A stretch of DNA of 43,993 nucleotides from CAITNM01 sp964446295 (GCA_964446295.1 CAYUNR010000004.1:1-43993), one strand, 5' to 3'. Counted from the stretch's first letter, positions 24,264-33,170 are shown. Notes: a model not told the origin generated them from the letters alone. A program made the numbers and translations.

Positions 24264-24935
24264 GTGTATTTTTTTTTCACTTATGTAACACATTCAACCC
24301 AAGATCACGGAAAAGCCTTATCTGAACTGCATTTTGGCAGTGTGTCTTTTTTGGTACAGTCTCGATATCAAATTCAAGGTCGCGGGCAACGTGGTAAAAA
24401 CTGGGATAGTTCTCCAGGAAATTTATTCTTAACAGGGTGTTTTTCTTCACCAAAAAAGATCTTGCCAGGCCAATTATCAATTTTAATTGGCGTTTTTTTT
24501 GCAAAAATATTGAAGCAATTTTTGCCTGCACAAAACATTGCTCTTAAGTGGCCAAATGATTTATTGCTCAACCGTAAAAAATGTGGGGGCATTTTGATCG
24601 AGATAGATGAATATATTTATATAGGTGTTGGCATAAACATTACCTCACACCCTGATAATACCCCGATGCCGGCTACACACTTACAAGCTTGTGACCCTGT
24701 TGATGCGAATGCTTTAATTCTAAAAATTATTGATACATTTCCTAATCTAGAAGAATTGGGAAATTTTGAAAAAGTGCGACATCAGTGGTGGGAATTTGCA
24801 AAAGACAGTCTGTTTTGCTGGGGCTTAAGAGAGCCAATAAATGGAGATATTTTAGGGGTTGATGAGCAAGGTCAATTGTTAATAAAGTCAAAAAATGGAG
24901 ATCTTATTAAAAGACACCAAACATTTAGTGAATAA
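24264..24935 (+). CDS. birA: Biotin--[acetyl-CoA-carboxylase] ligase
   Basis: 223 residues from a GTG start. BirA activates biotin with ATP and attaches it to the carboxyl carrier protein of acetyl-CoA carboxylase. The biotin/ATP-binding motif GRGQRGKNW is at 39-47, followed by KWPNDLLLNRKKCGGILIE and GVGINI. There is no N-terminal helix-turn-helix, so it is the monofunctional form and not a repressor. The GTG lies 80 bases from the divergent Ala-rich gene. An intrinsic-terminator-like hairpin (24469-24500) is embedded in the coding sequence. Confidence 0.93.
   Translation: MYFFFTYVTHSTQDHGKALSELHFGSVSFLVQSRYQIQGRGQRGKNWDSSPGNLFLTGCFSSPKKILPGQLSILIGVFFAKILKQFLPAQNIALKWPNDLLLNRKKCGGILIEIDEYIYIGVGINITSHPDNTPMPATHLQACDPVDANALILKIIDTFPNLEELGNFEKVRHQWWEFAKDSLFCWGLREPINGDILGVDEQGQLLIKSKNGDLIKRHQTFSE
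24469..24500 (+). terminator. Terminator-like hairpin inside birA
   Basis: Perfect 8-bp stem GCCAATTA (24469-24476) / TAATTGGC (24484-24491), 7-base loop, then G and eight T (24493-24500). It has the shape of a rho-independent terminator on the coding strand, but the stem is AT-rich and translating ribosomes would mask it. Functional status unknown. Confidence 0.4.
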
Positions 24936-25024
24936 GGATTTAGATATGCAGACTGCTCTTGTGACATTATGAATTCTGGACCAGACTACAAGGTACCAAA
25001 TAGTTTAAAATCTAGAGAGGCATA

Positions 25025-25699
25025 GTGGAAGATATCGACGATTGGCAATCTAAATTACAGCCATGCACTTACTCAAATAGGTTGTTGGATAAAATACTTT
25101 TGAAAAATGAGACAGCTGAACACCAAGTAGATATTGTCGAAGTTAAAAAGGCAATTTTTTATGCCAAAAAATACCATGGAGATCAGCTTAGAAAATCGGG
25201 AGAGCCTTACTATTCCCATCCACTAGAAGTGGCTTATAAAGTCTCTGATTATCTTTTCAAAACACACCTGATAGTTGTAAGTATTCTTCATGACACAATT
25301 GAAGATACTGCGCTTACTTTTAGCATGATTGAATCTATTTTTGGTCAAGAGATTGCCAGTAACGTTGATGATTTGACTAGAATCAAAGCAGATCGAAAAA
25401 TTAGCGCAGCTGAATTAATTGAAACTTTGTGGACAGAAAAAAAATACGATCTTGTGCTTGTTAAGTTATTTGATAGGCTTCACAACATGCAAACTATTGG
25501 AGCAATGTCGCCTAAAAAAGCACAATCTACTATTGATGAAACTTTAAGATATTTTTTAGTATTAAGTGAAATGATGAACCTGCCAAATCTTGGTGATTAC
25601 CTTTATAACGAATGTCATAAAGCAAATGTGATTTCAGGGGTGGTTGAGGAAGATTATGTTTTTGATAAGCAATTTAAACTTCCTAGTTTTCTTTTGTAA
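25025..25699 (+). CDS. Stand-alone RelA/SpoT-type HD hydrolase (small alarmone hydrolase)
   Basis: 224 residues from GTG. Only the HD hydrolase domain of RelA/SpoT is present; there is no synthetase, TGS or ACT domain. All (p)ppGpp-hydrolase residues can be mapped: RKSGEPYYSHP (His65), ILHD (His89, Asp90), IEDT (Glu93, Asp94) and LFDRLHNMQT (Asp150, Asn154). His65-His89 and Asp150-Asn154 spacings equal those of Rel hydrolases. It should convert (p)ppGpp to GDP/GTP plus pyrophosphate in a Mn2+-dependent way, as Mesh1-type enzymes do; Mesh1 also acts on NADPH. The 3' end overlaps the convergent MFS gene by 17 bases. It follows birA by 89 bases. Confidence 0.8.
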   Translation: MEDIDDWQSKLQPCTYSNRLLDKILLKNETAEHQVDIVEVKKAIFYAKKYHGDQLRKSGEPYYSHPLEVAYKVSDYLFKTHLIVVSILHDTIEDTALTFSMIESIFGQEIASNVDDLTRIKADRKISAAELIETLWTEKKYDLVLVKLFDRLHNMQTIGAMSPKKAQSTIDETLRYFLVLSEMMNLPNLGDYLYNECHKANVISGVVEEDYVFDKQFKLPSFLL

Positions 25700-26999
25700 T
25701 CTCTTGATCCTCTAGTTTTTGGAAATGAAGTAAGCTCATAAAAAATCCGACACCAACCGGTATGAATATGCAAAAAAGTCCCCAATACCCTAAATGGGCA
25801 GTGGTATATACTAAACCAAATGATGTTATTAAGTATGTTAGTAATTTTGCAACCGCACTTAAAAAACTAGTGTAAGTAAATCTTTTAAAGATCGGAAAAT
25901 ATTTATAAAATATAGGGGTTGCGGGAACATGATCAAATACAAATAAAGCTGCCAAACACTGAAAAATTAAAATAGAAATTGAATTTGGTGCATAGCTTAG
26001 CACAATGGGAAAAAAGAACAGCGTCACAAAAAACAAATAAAATTTTACTTTAAGAATTTTAAAAGGCCGTATTCTGAAGCTCAAATATGCAAGGCTCATT
26101 ATGCCAAATAAATCTACCATAGACACCCAAAAATTTTGACTAATAACCTCAGCTGACGTAAATCCACATTTTTGCTTTAAGACGTCACCACAGTAAATAT
26201 ATATGAAATAAAAACAAGGTGGTCTTGCGCACTGAATAAGAAAATATGAGATGGAGGTTAATACAGAAGGTTTTTCATTAAGATATTCTTTGTTTACCTC
26301 ATCTATTTTTATTAAGTTGTCCTCAAGCCTATTTTTGAGCTTGCTTTTTTTATTCGTAAATTCATCGGCTTCTTTTAAGCTTGTTCTGGCTGCTGTTCCA
26401 ACAAGGGCAATGCCCGCACCAACTAAAAATGCAATACGCCAGCTAGAAGAATCATTGTAAATATTTGTATTGGTAAAAATTGATGCGACACCTAGTGCTG
26501 CCGTTGTTCCTAAAGCTGAAAACACAGTTATCAAAGTTACTAGTGAATATTGAAGAGGGGGCTTTGAACTTTCAGTCAAATATATTTCTGCGCCTCGAGC
26601 TTCTGCCGTTGCTGCCATGCCCTGTACTGCTCGACATGCAGTAATTACCCAAGAAGCCGTGATTCCTATTTGTGCATAAGTTGGAAGGCTGGCAATGATA
26701 GCGGAGGATATTGCCATTAAAAAAGTTGTCATAATTACCACAACTTTTCTTCCCATATAGTCACCTATGTAACCAAACAGAAGTGCTCCAAATGGTCTGA
26801 AAAAATAAGTTGAACAAAAAGAAAATGCTGACAATAATGAGGCTGTGAAAGGGTCTGCTTTTGGAAAGAATAAGTCATTCAATAAAAAAGCCATGTGAAC
26901 GTAGAGCATTAAATCAAAATATTCTAAAAATGTACCAACAGAAAGTAAGCCAACGGCTTCTCTTTGATTGGTTGTTAATTTTGTCTGGGAAATGCTCAT
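25683..26999 (-). CDS. MFS transporter, metabolite:H+ symporter (ProP-like) family
   Basis: 438 residues with about 12 hydrophobic segments. The loop 2-3 signature GYIGDYMGRKVVVI (MFS 'G..aDr.GRk') and the following segment RAVQGMAATAEARGAEIYLTE, which matches the 'R..QGf..GgE.gGa..y..E' motif of MHS/ProP-type symporters, are visible. Such carriers take up osmolytes or organic acids with protons; many intracellular bacteria keep several. The central cytoplasmic loop (KKSKLKNRLEDNLIKIDEVNKEYL) is charged. Substrate is not predictable. Convergent with the alarmone hydrolase gene. Confidence 0.85.
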   Translation of the reverse strand: MSISQTKLTTNQREAVGLLSVGTFLEYFDLMLYVHMAFLLNDLFFPKADPFTASLLSAFSFCSTYFFRPFGALLFGYIGDYMGRKVVVIMTTFLMAISSAIIASLPTYAQIGITASWVITACRAVQGMAATAEARGAEIYLTESSKPPLQYSLVTLITVFSALGTTAALGVASIFTNTNIYNDSSSWRIAFLVGAGIALVGTAARTSLKEADEFTNKKSKLKNRLEDNLIKIDEVNKEYLNEKPSVLTSISYFLIQCARPPCFYFIYIYCGDVLKQKCGFTSAEVISQNFWVSMVDLFGIMSLAYLSFRIRPFKILKVKFYLFFVTLFFFPIVLSYAPNSISILIFQCLAALFVFDHVPATPIFYKYFPIFKRFTYTSFLSAVAKLLTYLITSFGLVYTTAHLGYWGLFCIFIPVGVGFFMSLLHFQKLEDQEITKEN

Positions 27000-27147
27000 T
27001 TTTTGAATCTACGTTCATAGCAAATGTACTATGAAAGATTGGCGATATTTGCTTGTGTGTCAAGATAGTTTGCGATGCTGTATTGAAAATTCTTGTGATC
27101 GACCATGATATGTTGTAGGTATAAGTATAACCTTTAAACTTTATACT

Positions 27148-27366
27148 ATGGCAAAAGAAGATCTTATCGAATTCACAGGTGTTGTCACTGAACTCCTGCC
27201 TAACGCAACTTTTCGCGTAAAATTAGACAATGACCACATTATTTTGGCACATACATCTGGAAAGATGAGGAAAAATCGAATCCGTGTGTTGATGGGGGAT
27301 AAGGTTACTGTTGAAATGACACCTTATGACCTTACTAAAGGGCGTATTACTTTCCGTCAAAAGTAG
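27148..27366 (+). CDS. infA: Translation initiation factor IF-1
   Basis: 72 residues, the exact family length. IF-1 binds the ribosomal A site during initiation. The sequence MAKEDLIEFTGVVTELLPNA then FRVKLDNDHIILAHTSGKMRKNRIRVL is a clear S1-like OB fold match. It is a single-gene unit, convergent with recA. An inverted repeat lies between them. Confidence 0.98.
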   Translation: MAKEDLIEFTGVVTELLPNATFRVKLDNDHIILAHTSGKMRKNRIRVLMGDKVTVEMTPYDLTKGRITFRQK

Positions 27367-27382
27367 CACTTGGCCTCTATTC

Positions 27383-27408
27383 TAAAAATCCCGGAACATG
27401 TCCGGGAT
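27383..27408 (-). terminator. Intrinsic terminator of recA
   Basis: On the minus strand: ATCCCGGA - 5-base loop - TCCGGGAT followed by TTTTT (27384-27388). An 8-bp GC-rich stem plus T run 32 bases after the recA stop. On the plus strand it lacks a T run, so it serves recA rather than infA. Confidence 0.85.
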
Positions 27409-27439
27409 CAAATAGTTTGATAATAAGTGTGTTGTTAAT

Positions 27440-28483
27440 TTATTCCGCTGTGCTGCTTGTTTCTGCTGTGCCAATCATTCCATCCGCAACGACTCCAGAA
27501 TTGTCACGAATTGCTGTGGCGATGCTGGTTGCTATATCAGGATTTTCTTTTAAATACTGACGAGCCGCTTCACGACCCTGACCTATGCGAGTTGATCCAT
27601 AAGAATACCAAGATCCAGCTTTTTCAATAACGTTGGCTTTTACTCCCAGGTCAATCAATTCACCGGCTTTGGAAATGCCTTCACCATACATGATATCAAA
27701 ATCAACAACTTTGAAAGGAGGAGCCATTTTGTTTTTCACAACTTTCACACGTGTTTGGTTGCCTACAATTTGATCGCGGTCTTTCAGGCTACTAATGCGC
27801 CTAATATCAAGACGAACTGAAGCATAAAATTTTAGCGCATTACCACCGGTTGTTGTTTCGGGGTTACCAAACATAATGCCAATCTTTTGACGAATTTGGT
27901 TAATGAAGATAACCATACAATTCGTTTTAGAAATTGAGCCAGTCAATTTACGTAGCGCTTGACTCATCAAACGAGCCTGCAACCCCATGTGAGAATCACC
28001 CATGTCTCCCTCAAGTTCCGCTTTTGGAACAAGCGCTGCTACGCTGTCAATTACAAGAACTTCTACTGCTCCACTGCGAACTAACGTATCTGCAATTTCT
28101 AGTGACTGCTCTCCAGTGTCAGGTTGAGAAATAAGCAATTCGTCGATATTAACGCCTAATTTTCTGGCATATCCTGGATCAAGCGCATGTTCTGCATCTA
28201 CGAAAGCGCAGACACCACCAGATTTTTGAGCTTCCGCTATAACGTGCAAAGCAAGTGTGGTCTTTCCAGATGACTCAGGTCCATAAATTTCAATAACACG
28301 ACCTCTGGGTAATCCACCAATTCCAAGCGCTATATCAAGACCTAATGATCCTGTTGAAACAACATCTGCCTCAGCTGCAATTTCGCGTTGTCCAAGACGC
28401 ATGACCGAGCCTTTTCCAAATGCACGTTCAATTTGTGAAAGAGCTGCTTCTAAAGCTTTTGATTTATCTGCGCGTGGTTCCAT
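27440..28483 (-). CDS. recA: Recombinase RecA
   Basis: 347 residues, normal length. RecA forms filaments on ssDNA, catalyses strand exchange and, where LexA exists, triggers SOS. Walker A GPESSGKT at 68-75, then VFINQIRQKIGIMFGNPETTTGGNALKFYAS (loops L1/L2), are textbook RecA. No SOS-box-like sequence was recognised upstream; only 13 bases separate its start from the cckA stop, so it may be transcribed from within or upstream of cckA. Confidence 0.98.
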   Translation of the reverse strand: MEPRADKSKALEAALSQIERAFGKGSVMRLGQREIAAEADVVSTGSLGLDIALGIGGLPRGRVIEIYGPESSGKTTLALHVIAEAQKSGGVCAFVDAEHALDPGYARKLGVNIDELLISQPDTGEQSLEIADTLVRSGAVEVLVIDSVAALVPKAELEGDMGDSHMGLQARLMSQALRKLTGSISKTNCMVIFINQIRQKIGIMFGNPETTTGGNALKFYASVRLDIRRISSLKDRDQIVGNQTRVKVVKNKMAPPFKVVDFDIMYGEGISKAGELIDLGVKANVIEKAGSWYSYGSTRIGQGREAARQYLKENPDIATSIATAIRDNSGVVADGMIGTAETSSTAE

Positions 28484-28496
28484 GAATTTCTCAACT

Positions 28497-30872
28497 TTAA
28501 TTACTTAAAACGTCCTTAACCTTAGCAGCCAGGTCTTTTAAGGTAAAGGGTTTGGGTAAGAAATGAATGTTGGTATTGTCTCCTAGGTTTTTTCGGAAAT
28601 CGTCCTCTGTATATCCGGAGATGAAAATAGTTTTTAAATTAGGAACAATTTCTCTGGCTTTTTTGTTCAGCTCAGGACCATCCATTTGCGGCATGACTAC
28701 ATCAGTTACTAGCACATCAAATTCTACTCCTTGCATGATAGTTTCTAATGCAACTTCTCCATTGCAGGCCTCAATGACCTGATAGCCTTTTTCTCTTAAA
28801 GCACGAGCGCTAAACATACGTACAGCATCTTCATCTTCTACAAGCAATACAGTTCCAGATCCGCTCAGGTCACCCTTGTGTGTCTCTGCAATTACTGTAT
28901 AGGGATCAGCAGTACCGCTATATTTAGGTAAACATATTCTAAACGTGGTCCCTTTTCCTGCTTCACTTTCAACAAAAATAAAACCACCAGTTTGTTTAAC
29001 AATTCCATATACAGTGGATAGCCCAAGTCCGGTTCCTGCACCTACTTCTTTTGTTGAAAAGAATGGCTCAAAAATATGTTCTAGATTTTCTTCGTCAATT
29101 CCATTTCCCGTGTCTGATACTTCAATGATGACAAAATCACCAATTGGCATGGTTTCATGACCAACTGGCATTGGTTTTGTATTACTAATATTATTTGTTT
29201 TGATGACTAAGTTGCCGCCATCTACCATGGCGTCTCTAGAATTTACAGCCAAATTAATGATGACTTGTTCAAACTGGCTAACATCGACTTTTACTGGCCA
29301 AATATCACGCCCATGAACAACATCTAGATCAATTTTTGCACCTATTAATCTGCGCAGAAGTGAAGATAGCTCCGCTAAAGCATCTGTAATATTTACAATC
29401 CTTGGTTGTAGGGTTTGTTGTCGTGAAAATGCAAGAAGTTGTCTTACTAAATTTGCTGCACGATTAGCATTTTGTTTAATCTGAGAAACATCTAAATATG
29501 ACGGATCATTTGGCATGTAGCGCTGCAACAACAAATCACAAAATCCAATCATTGCGGTGAGAAGATTATTAAAATCGTGCGCTATTCCACCTGCAAGTTG
29601 CCCAACAGCTTGCATTTTTTGAGATTGAATAAACTGCTGTTCCAGTCTTTTTTGTTGAGAAATGTCCATTAATTGTAGTAGATATTCATCGCGTTCTTTA
29701 TCTATTTGGCTAAGATAAGCAATGCAGTGAGTTTTAGCATCATGAAAGGTAAGTTCAACAGGTGAAAAAGTATTTGCATTTAAAGCGTCAACAAGTTGCG
29801 TGTGTGCGCTGTGACTTAGCAAGTTCAAAAAGCTGGAATTTGAGCTAACGATTGCATTTGGCAAGGTGTTTTCAATTAGCCCTTGGAATGCCTGATTAAA
29901 ACTTTGTATTTCACCTGACTTATGAATAATAACAGCAGGAATGGAAGCTTTTAAAAATGTTTCTTCGGCATGATTATTTTTAGTTTCGTCGATCGCTAAT
30001 CCATCAATTCTACAAATAATTGAAGCACCTGTTGCTGTTGCTAAGGTTGGCGGAAACCAAATAGCTTTAAATGGTGAATGTCGAAATGGTTTGATCTGAA
30101 TGATTTTTATTTTTGCCGCTTGCCAGTCTTCAATTCCATCCATGACATGCTCAATTCGACAACTAATAATTTCTTCTTTAGTTTGCTTTAGCCAGTCGCA
30201 TAATGTTTGGTTGCACGCAATAATTTGGCGAGATTGATTTAAATAAAACACAGCGAACGGAGCTTTATCAATAAATTGTGCTAGGTTAGAAAAATTTTGC
30301 TGAATACTGACTGTATCATCTAGATGTGTTGTGACATCTTCAAAACCGATGAAGATTAATTTAATAGGAAAATGTGGCAAATCTTGAGTTAAAACTCTTG
30401 CTAATAAAATACGTTGTTTTTCTTTTGTGTTCTGAGAAAATTTTAGTAGTAACTCTCCCATGTTAAGCTCTTCAATCCAACGTTTAAGCATTGGCCACTG
30501 TTCGCTTTTTTCGAATTTTTTATCAAGCTTCTGAACAAATTCATTAAGAGTGGGATAAAGGTGAGGATGAGAACTCTTAATAAGCTGGCCATTAATAGAA
30601 AAGATTGCATATTCACTGAATTGTTCCATTGCTTGTTGCAGTGCATGTGCTTGATAAACTTGAATATTTTTTTGTTTTTGCTTTTCTTCTTCACGAATAA
30701 ATATGGGTAAATATGCTCCAAGTCCAAGCACGCACAAAAACAATAAAGTCATTTGCACAGGATCAGATGCTAAAAGCAAACTAATACCGCATGCAATTAT
30801 TATGGCAATTAGGAAAAACCCAGAAAAATGTAGACGTTGTAACACTTTAAGAACTAAAACGCATTGAAACAA
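28497..30872 (-). CDS. cckA: Hybrid sensor kinase/phosphatase CckA
   Basis: 791 residues. In alphaproteobacteria CckA phosphorylates ChpT, which controls the master regulator CtrA. The N-terminus has two membrane segments (to ~55), then PAS-like regions, then the HisKA box GGIAHDFNNLLTAM (His about 432), HATPase motifs (NLAVNSRDAM, DTGNGI, GAGTGLGLSTVYGIV) and a C-terminal receiver (DVLVTDVVMPQMDG). The HDFNN kinase plus receiver architecture is characteristic. The first codon shown is TTG with no obvious ribosome binding site, so the start may differ, for example GTG at 30845. recA follows after 13 bases. Neither ctrA nor chpT is in the window. Confidence 0.9.
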   Translation of the reverse strand: MFQCVLVLKVLQRLHFSGFFLIAIIIACGISLLLASDPVQMTLLFLCVLGLGAYLPIFIREEEKQKQKNIQVYQAHALQQAMEQFSEYAIFSINGQLIKSSHPHLYPTLNEFVQKLDKKFEKSEQWPMLKRWIEELNMGELLLKFSQNTKEKQRILLARVLTQDLPHFPIKLIFIGFEDVTTHLDDTVSIQQNFSNLAQFIDKAPFAVFYLNQSRQIIACNQTLCDWLKQTKEEIISCRIEHVMDGIEDWQAAKIKIIQIKPFRHSPFKAIWFPPTLATATGASIICRIDGLAIDETKNNHAEETFLKASIPAVIIHKSGEIQSFNQAFQGLIENTLPNAIVSSNSSFLNLLSHSAHTQLVDALNANTFSPVELTFHDAKTHCIAYLSQIDKERDEYLLQLMDISQQKRLEQQFIQSQKMQAVGQLAGGIAHDFNNLLTAMIGFCDLLLQRYMPNDPSYLDVSQIKQNANRAANLVRQLLAFSRQQTLQPRIVNITDALAELSSLLRRLIGAKIDLDVVHGRDIWPVKVDVSQFEQVIINLAVNSRDAMVDGGNLVIKTNNISNTKPMPVGHETMPIGDFVIIEVSDTGNGIDEENLEHIFEPFFSTKEVGAGTGLGLSTVYGIVKQTGGFIFVESEAGKGTTFRICLPKYSGTADPYTVIAETHKGDLSGSGTVLLVEDEDAVRMFSARALREKGYQVIEACNGEVALETIMQGVEFDVLVTDVVMPQMDGPELNKKAREIVPNLKTIFISGYTEDDFRKNLGDNTNIHFLPKPFTLKDLAAKVKDVLSN

Positions 30873-30990
30873 ATACCAATGAGATAAATGTTACCGGTAA
30901 AATTTAAAAAGTGATAGCTTCATGTTAAAAAATGTTGGAAAGAAGTTTGACAATCATTGATTGTGAGCTCACAAAGCTTTCTTCTTCGAA

Positions 30991-31019
30991 TTGAAATCCT
31001 TTGTGAAAGCGTCTACTAT
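30991..31019 (+). promoter_or_regulatory. Putative sigma70 promoter for the Lon-N protein/Trm112/waaA run
   Basis: TTGAAA (30991-30996), 17 bases, TACTAT (31014-31019). The predicted start falls near 31026, some 28 bases before the ATG at 31054. Confidence 0.55.
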
Positions 31020-31053
31020 TAACCCGTGTACTATGTAATATTTGGTTGGGCTT

Positions 31054-31719
31054 ATGGACTTTTTTTACCACGAATCAGGCCTTCGTTTGCCGAAAACAGT
31101 ATCGCTGCTTCCAGTTTATGGATCAATTTTAATGCCACGTGCACATCTGCCCGTTCCTATTTTTGAAGAGCAGTACTTACGTTTGGTTTCTGATGCAATT
31201 CGTGAGGATGTTTATGTGGGCGTTATACAGCCAATTCTAGATGATGACTATAATAGCAGAAAACCTTTGCCCTTGTTTACTTCTGGAACATTAGGACGTA
31301 TTACAGAAATTGTTGAAATTGAAGAACAGCGTGTCGTTGTTAATATAATGGGTGTTTGTCGTTTTGATATAGCGGAGGTTACAGAGACATCTGCAGGCTG
31401 TCGTAATGCTCAAGTTGTTTACGAGCGTTATCTTCAAGATCTACAGGAATTAAAAGAAATCCAAATTGATAGAGAGCGATTGTTGCAAGCATTAGATGGA
31501 TACTTTCGCCAGTATGATGTAGCGCCAAACTGGAAAGAAATTGACCAGACAACAGACGCTAAATTAATTGCTGCATTGACCATGGTGTGTCCTTTTGATG
31601 CTCGCGAAAAGCAGGCCCTTCTTGAGGCACCTAGTTTGGAATTACAATCAGAAATGATTACTCAGCTTATTGAGTTTGCAAATTTTGAAGGTGCGAGCCC
31701 TTCTATGACGAGGCATTAG
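31054..31719 (+). CDS. Lon N-terminal (substrate-binding) domain protein
   Basis: 221 residues from the ATG at 31054; a TTG four codons upstream (31042) is an alternative. The whole protein corresponds to the Lon protease substrate-binding domain: LLPVYGSILMPRAHLPVPIFE, then YVGVIQP, GTLGRITEIVEIEEQRVVVNIMGVCRFDI. There is no AAA or protease domain. Such stand-alone LON proteins are common in alphaproteobacteria and their role is unclear; they may be adaptor or substrate-binding proteins. A Trm112-like gene follows after 2 bases, the usual alphaproteobacterial order. Confidence 0.85.
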   Translation: MDFFYHESGLRLPKTVSLLPVYGSILMPRAHLPVPIFEEQYLRLVSDAIREDVYVGVIQPILDDDYNSRKPLPLFTSGTLGRITEIVEIEEQRVVVNIMGVCRFDIAEVTETSAGCRNAQVVYERYLQDLQELKEIQIDRERLLQALDGYFRQYDVAPNWKEIDQTTDAKLIAALTMVCPFDAREKQALLEAPSLELQSEMITQLIEFANFEGASPSMTRH

Positions 31720-31721
31720 CA

Positions 31722-31919
31722 GTGGATAAAAAACTTCTAGAATTATTGGTCTGTCCTGTTACTAAGACTAATCTCATTTACGATAAAGAATCACAAGAGC
31801 TAGTGAGTCTTGCTGCGCGCCTTGCTTATCCTATTCGTCAAGGAATCCCAATTATGCTGGGGGATGAGGCTAGACAGTTGTCAGACACCGAAATGGAACG
31901 CATAGCGCCGTCTAAATAA
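31722..31919 (+). CDS. Trm112-like small protein (UPF0434/YcaR family)
   Basis: 65 residues, GTG start 2 bases after the previous stop. The sequence KKLLELLVCPVTKTNLIYDK, then ELVSLAARLAYPIRQGIPIML fits the Trm112/YcaR family. The family's zinc-type site is reduced: only one CP is left in the N-terminal knuckle. Trm112 activates methyltransferases in eukaryotes and archaea; the bacterial short form has no settled role. YcaR-type genes commonly sit next to LPS genes, as here with waaA. Confidence 0.85.
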   Translation: MDKKLLELLVCPVTKTNLIYDKESQELVSLAARLAYPIRQGIPIMLGDEARQLSDTEMERIAPSK

Positions 31920-31923
31920 TTTT

Positions 31924-33165
31924 ATGTTATACACAGTTCTTTTAACTTTTTGGTCCGCAGTGGTGCACATTTGTGCACCTTTTTTGATTTCCAGACGTCT
32001 AAAAAAAGGGCTAGAGCATTCATTGCGCTACACAGAAAGATATGGAGTATCTGGTCTAGCTCGCCCAAAGGGAGAATTAATCTGGTTTCATGGGGCTAGT
32101 GTTGGAGAAAGTCTTTCAATATTACCTATCATTCAAAAAATAACGAAACAAAAACCAGATGCGCACTTTTTAATCACAACAACAACGATTGCTGCTCAAA
32201 GAGTTGTTAGTGCACGAATGAGCAAAAACACTGTTCACCAGTTTATTCCATTTGATGCAACAGGATGGGTGAATAAATTTCTAGATCACTGGCAGCCTAA
32301 AGCTATTTTTTTTATAGAATCAGAAATTTGGCCAAATATTTTATGGCAAGCGCATCGCCGTAATATTCCTATTACTCTTCTTAACGCACGATTATCAGAA
32401 ACCAGTTTACGCAACTGGTTGTGTATTAAAAAAATTTCTAGGAAATTATGGGGGTGTTTTTCTGCTATCTGTACACAAAGCGATATATTCACTCAAAGGT
32501 TTCACAAACTAGGAGCAAGTTGTGCAAAGACATTAGGTAACATAAAACTTTTAAGTGAAAAACTTCCTTTTGATGACGGTCAATATTTGTACTGGAAAAA
32601 GAAAATTAGCGGCCGTCCGTGTTGGGTAGCTGCTAGTACGCACAAAGGTGAAGAAGAGATTATTTTTAAAATTCACAAAGTCCTTAAAAAAAATATTCCA
32701 GATCTTTTGACCATTATTGTGCCTCGACATGTTGAGCGATGTGACGATGTTATGCAAAAAAAAGAAGACTTAACAGTCGCACGATTTACAGACAAACACC
32801 TTCACGATCAAGATATTTTGTTGGTGGATGCTATGGCTAAACTGGGTATATTTTATCGTCTGAGTTCAATTGCATTTATTGGAGGGTCGCTTGTTCCCGT
32901 GGGTGGCCATAATCCTTTAGAGCCATCTATGATTGGTGCATTTCCATTATGGGGGCCATATTTTTTCAATGTTAATGACATGATGTATTTATTTGAAGAA
33001 ATGCCATGCCAACAAAAGAATATTGATCAGCTAACGAGCACTTTAAAAGATTTATTAAATCATCCTCAAAAAATTGCTGTGCTAGTGGAAAGCTTGCAGC
33101 AACGTATTATGAGTAGCCAACAGTTGGTCAACCAAAAAATTGATGATATCGTTATCTCCATTTAG
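31924..33165 (+). CDS. waaA: 3-deoxy-D-manno-octulosonic acid (Kdo) transferase
   Basis: 413 residues. WaaA (KdtA) adds Kdo from CMP-Kdo to lipid IVA in the inner leaflet, the first step of LPS core synthesis. An N-terminal membrane anchor (TVLLTFWSAVVHICAPFLI) is followed by RRLKKGLEHSLRYTERYG, the catalytic-region motif WFHGASVGESLSILP, and late motifs AFIGGSLVPVGGHNPLEP typical of the GT30 family. The start is 4 bases after the Trm112-like stop. A perfect terminator-shaped hairpin (31962-31985) is embedded in codons 13-21. Confidence 0.95.
   Translation: MLYTVLLTFWSAVVHICAPFLISRRLKKGLEHSLRYTERYGVSGLARPKGELIWFHGASVGESLSILPIIQKITKQKPDAHFLITTTTIAAQRVVSARMSKNTVHQFIPFDATGWVNKFLDHWQPKAIFFIESEIWPNILWQAHRRNIPITLLNARLSETSLRNWLCIKKISRKLWGCFSAICTQSDIFTQRFHKLGASCAKTLGNIKLLSEKLPFDDGQYLYWKKKISGRPCWVAASTHKGEEEIIFKIHKVLKKNIPDLLTIIVPRHVERCDDVMQKKEDLTVARFTDKHLHDQDILLVDAMAKLGIFYRLSSIAFIGGSLVPVGGHNPLEPSMIGAFPLWGPYFFNVNDMMYLFEEMPCQQKNIDQLTSTLKDLLNHPQKIAVLVESLQQRIMSSQQLVNQKIDDIVISI
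31962..31985 (+). terminator. Intrinsic-terminator-like hairpin inside the 5' end of waaA
   Basis: Perfect 7-bp stem GGTGCAC (31962-31968) / GTGCACC (31973-31979), a 4-base loop ATTT, directly followed by six T (31980-31985). It starts 38 bases after the waaA ATG, on the coding strand. It could end the upstream two-gene transcript or attenuate waaA. Function unproven. Confidence 0.55.
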
Positions 33166-33170
33166 AGGTT

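Noticed and set aside
26671..26679. Perfect DnaA box (TTATGCACA on the minus strand)
   Set aside because: Single copy inside the MFS transporter coding sequence, with no other boxes nearby.
27142..27147. TATACT directly before the infA ATG as a -10 element
   Set aside because: Transcription would start inside the gene; no suitable -35 at the right distance.
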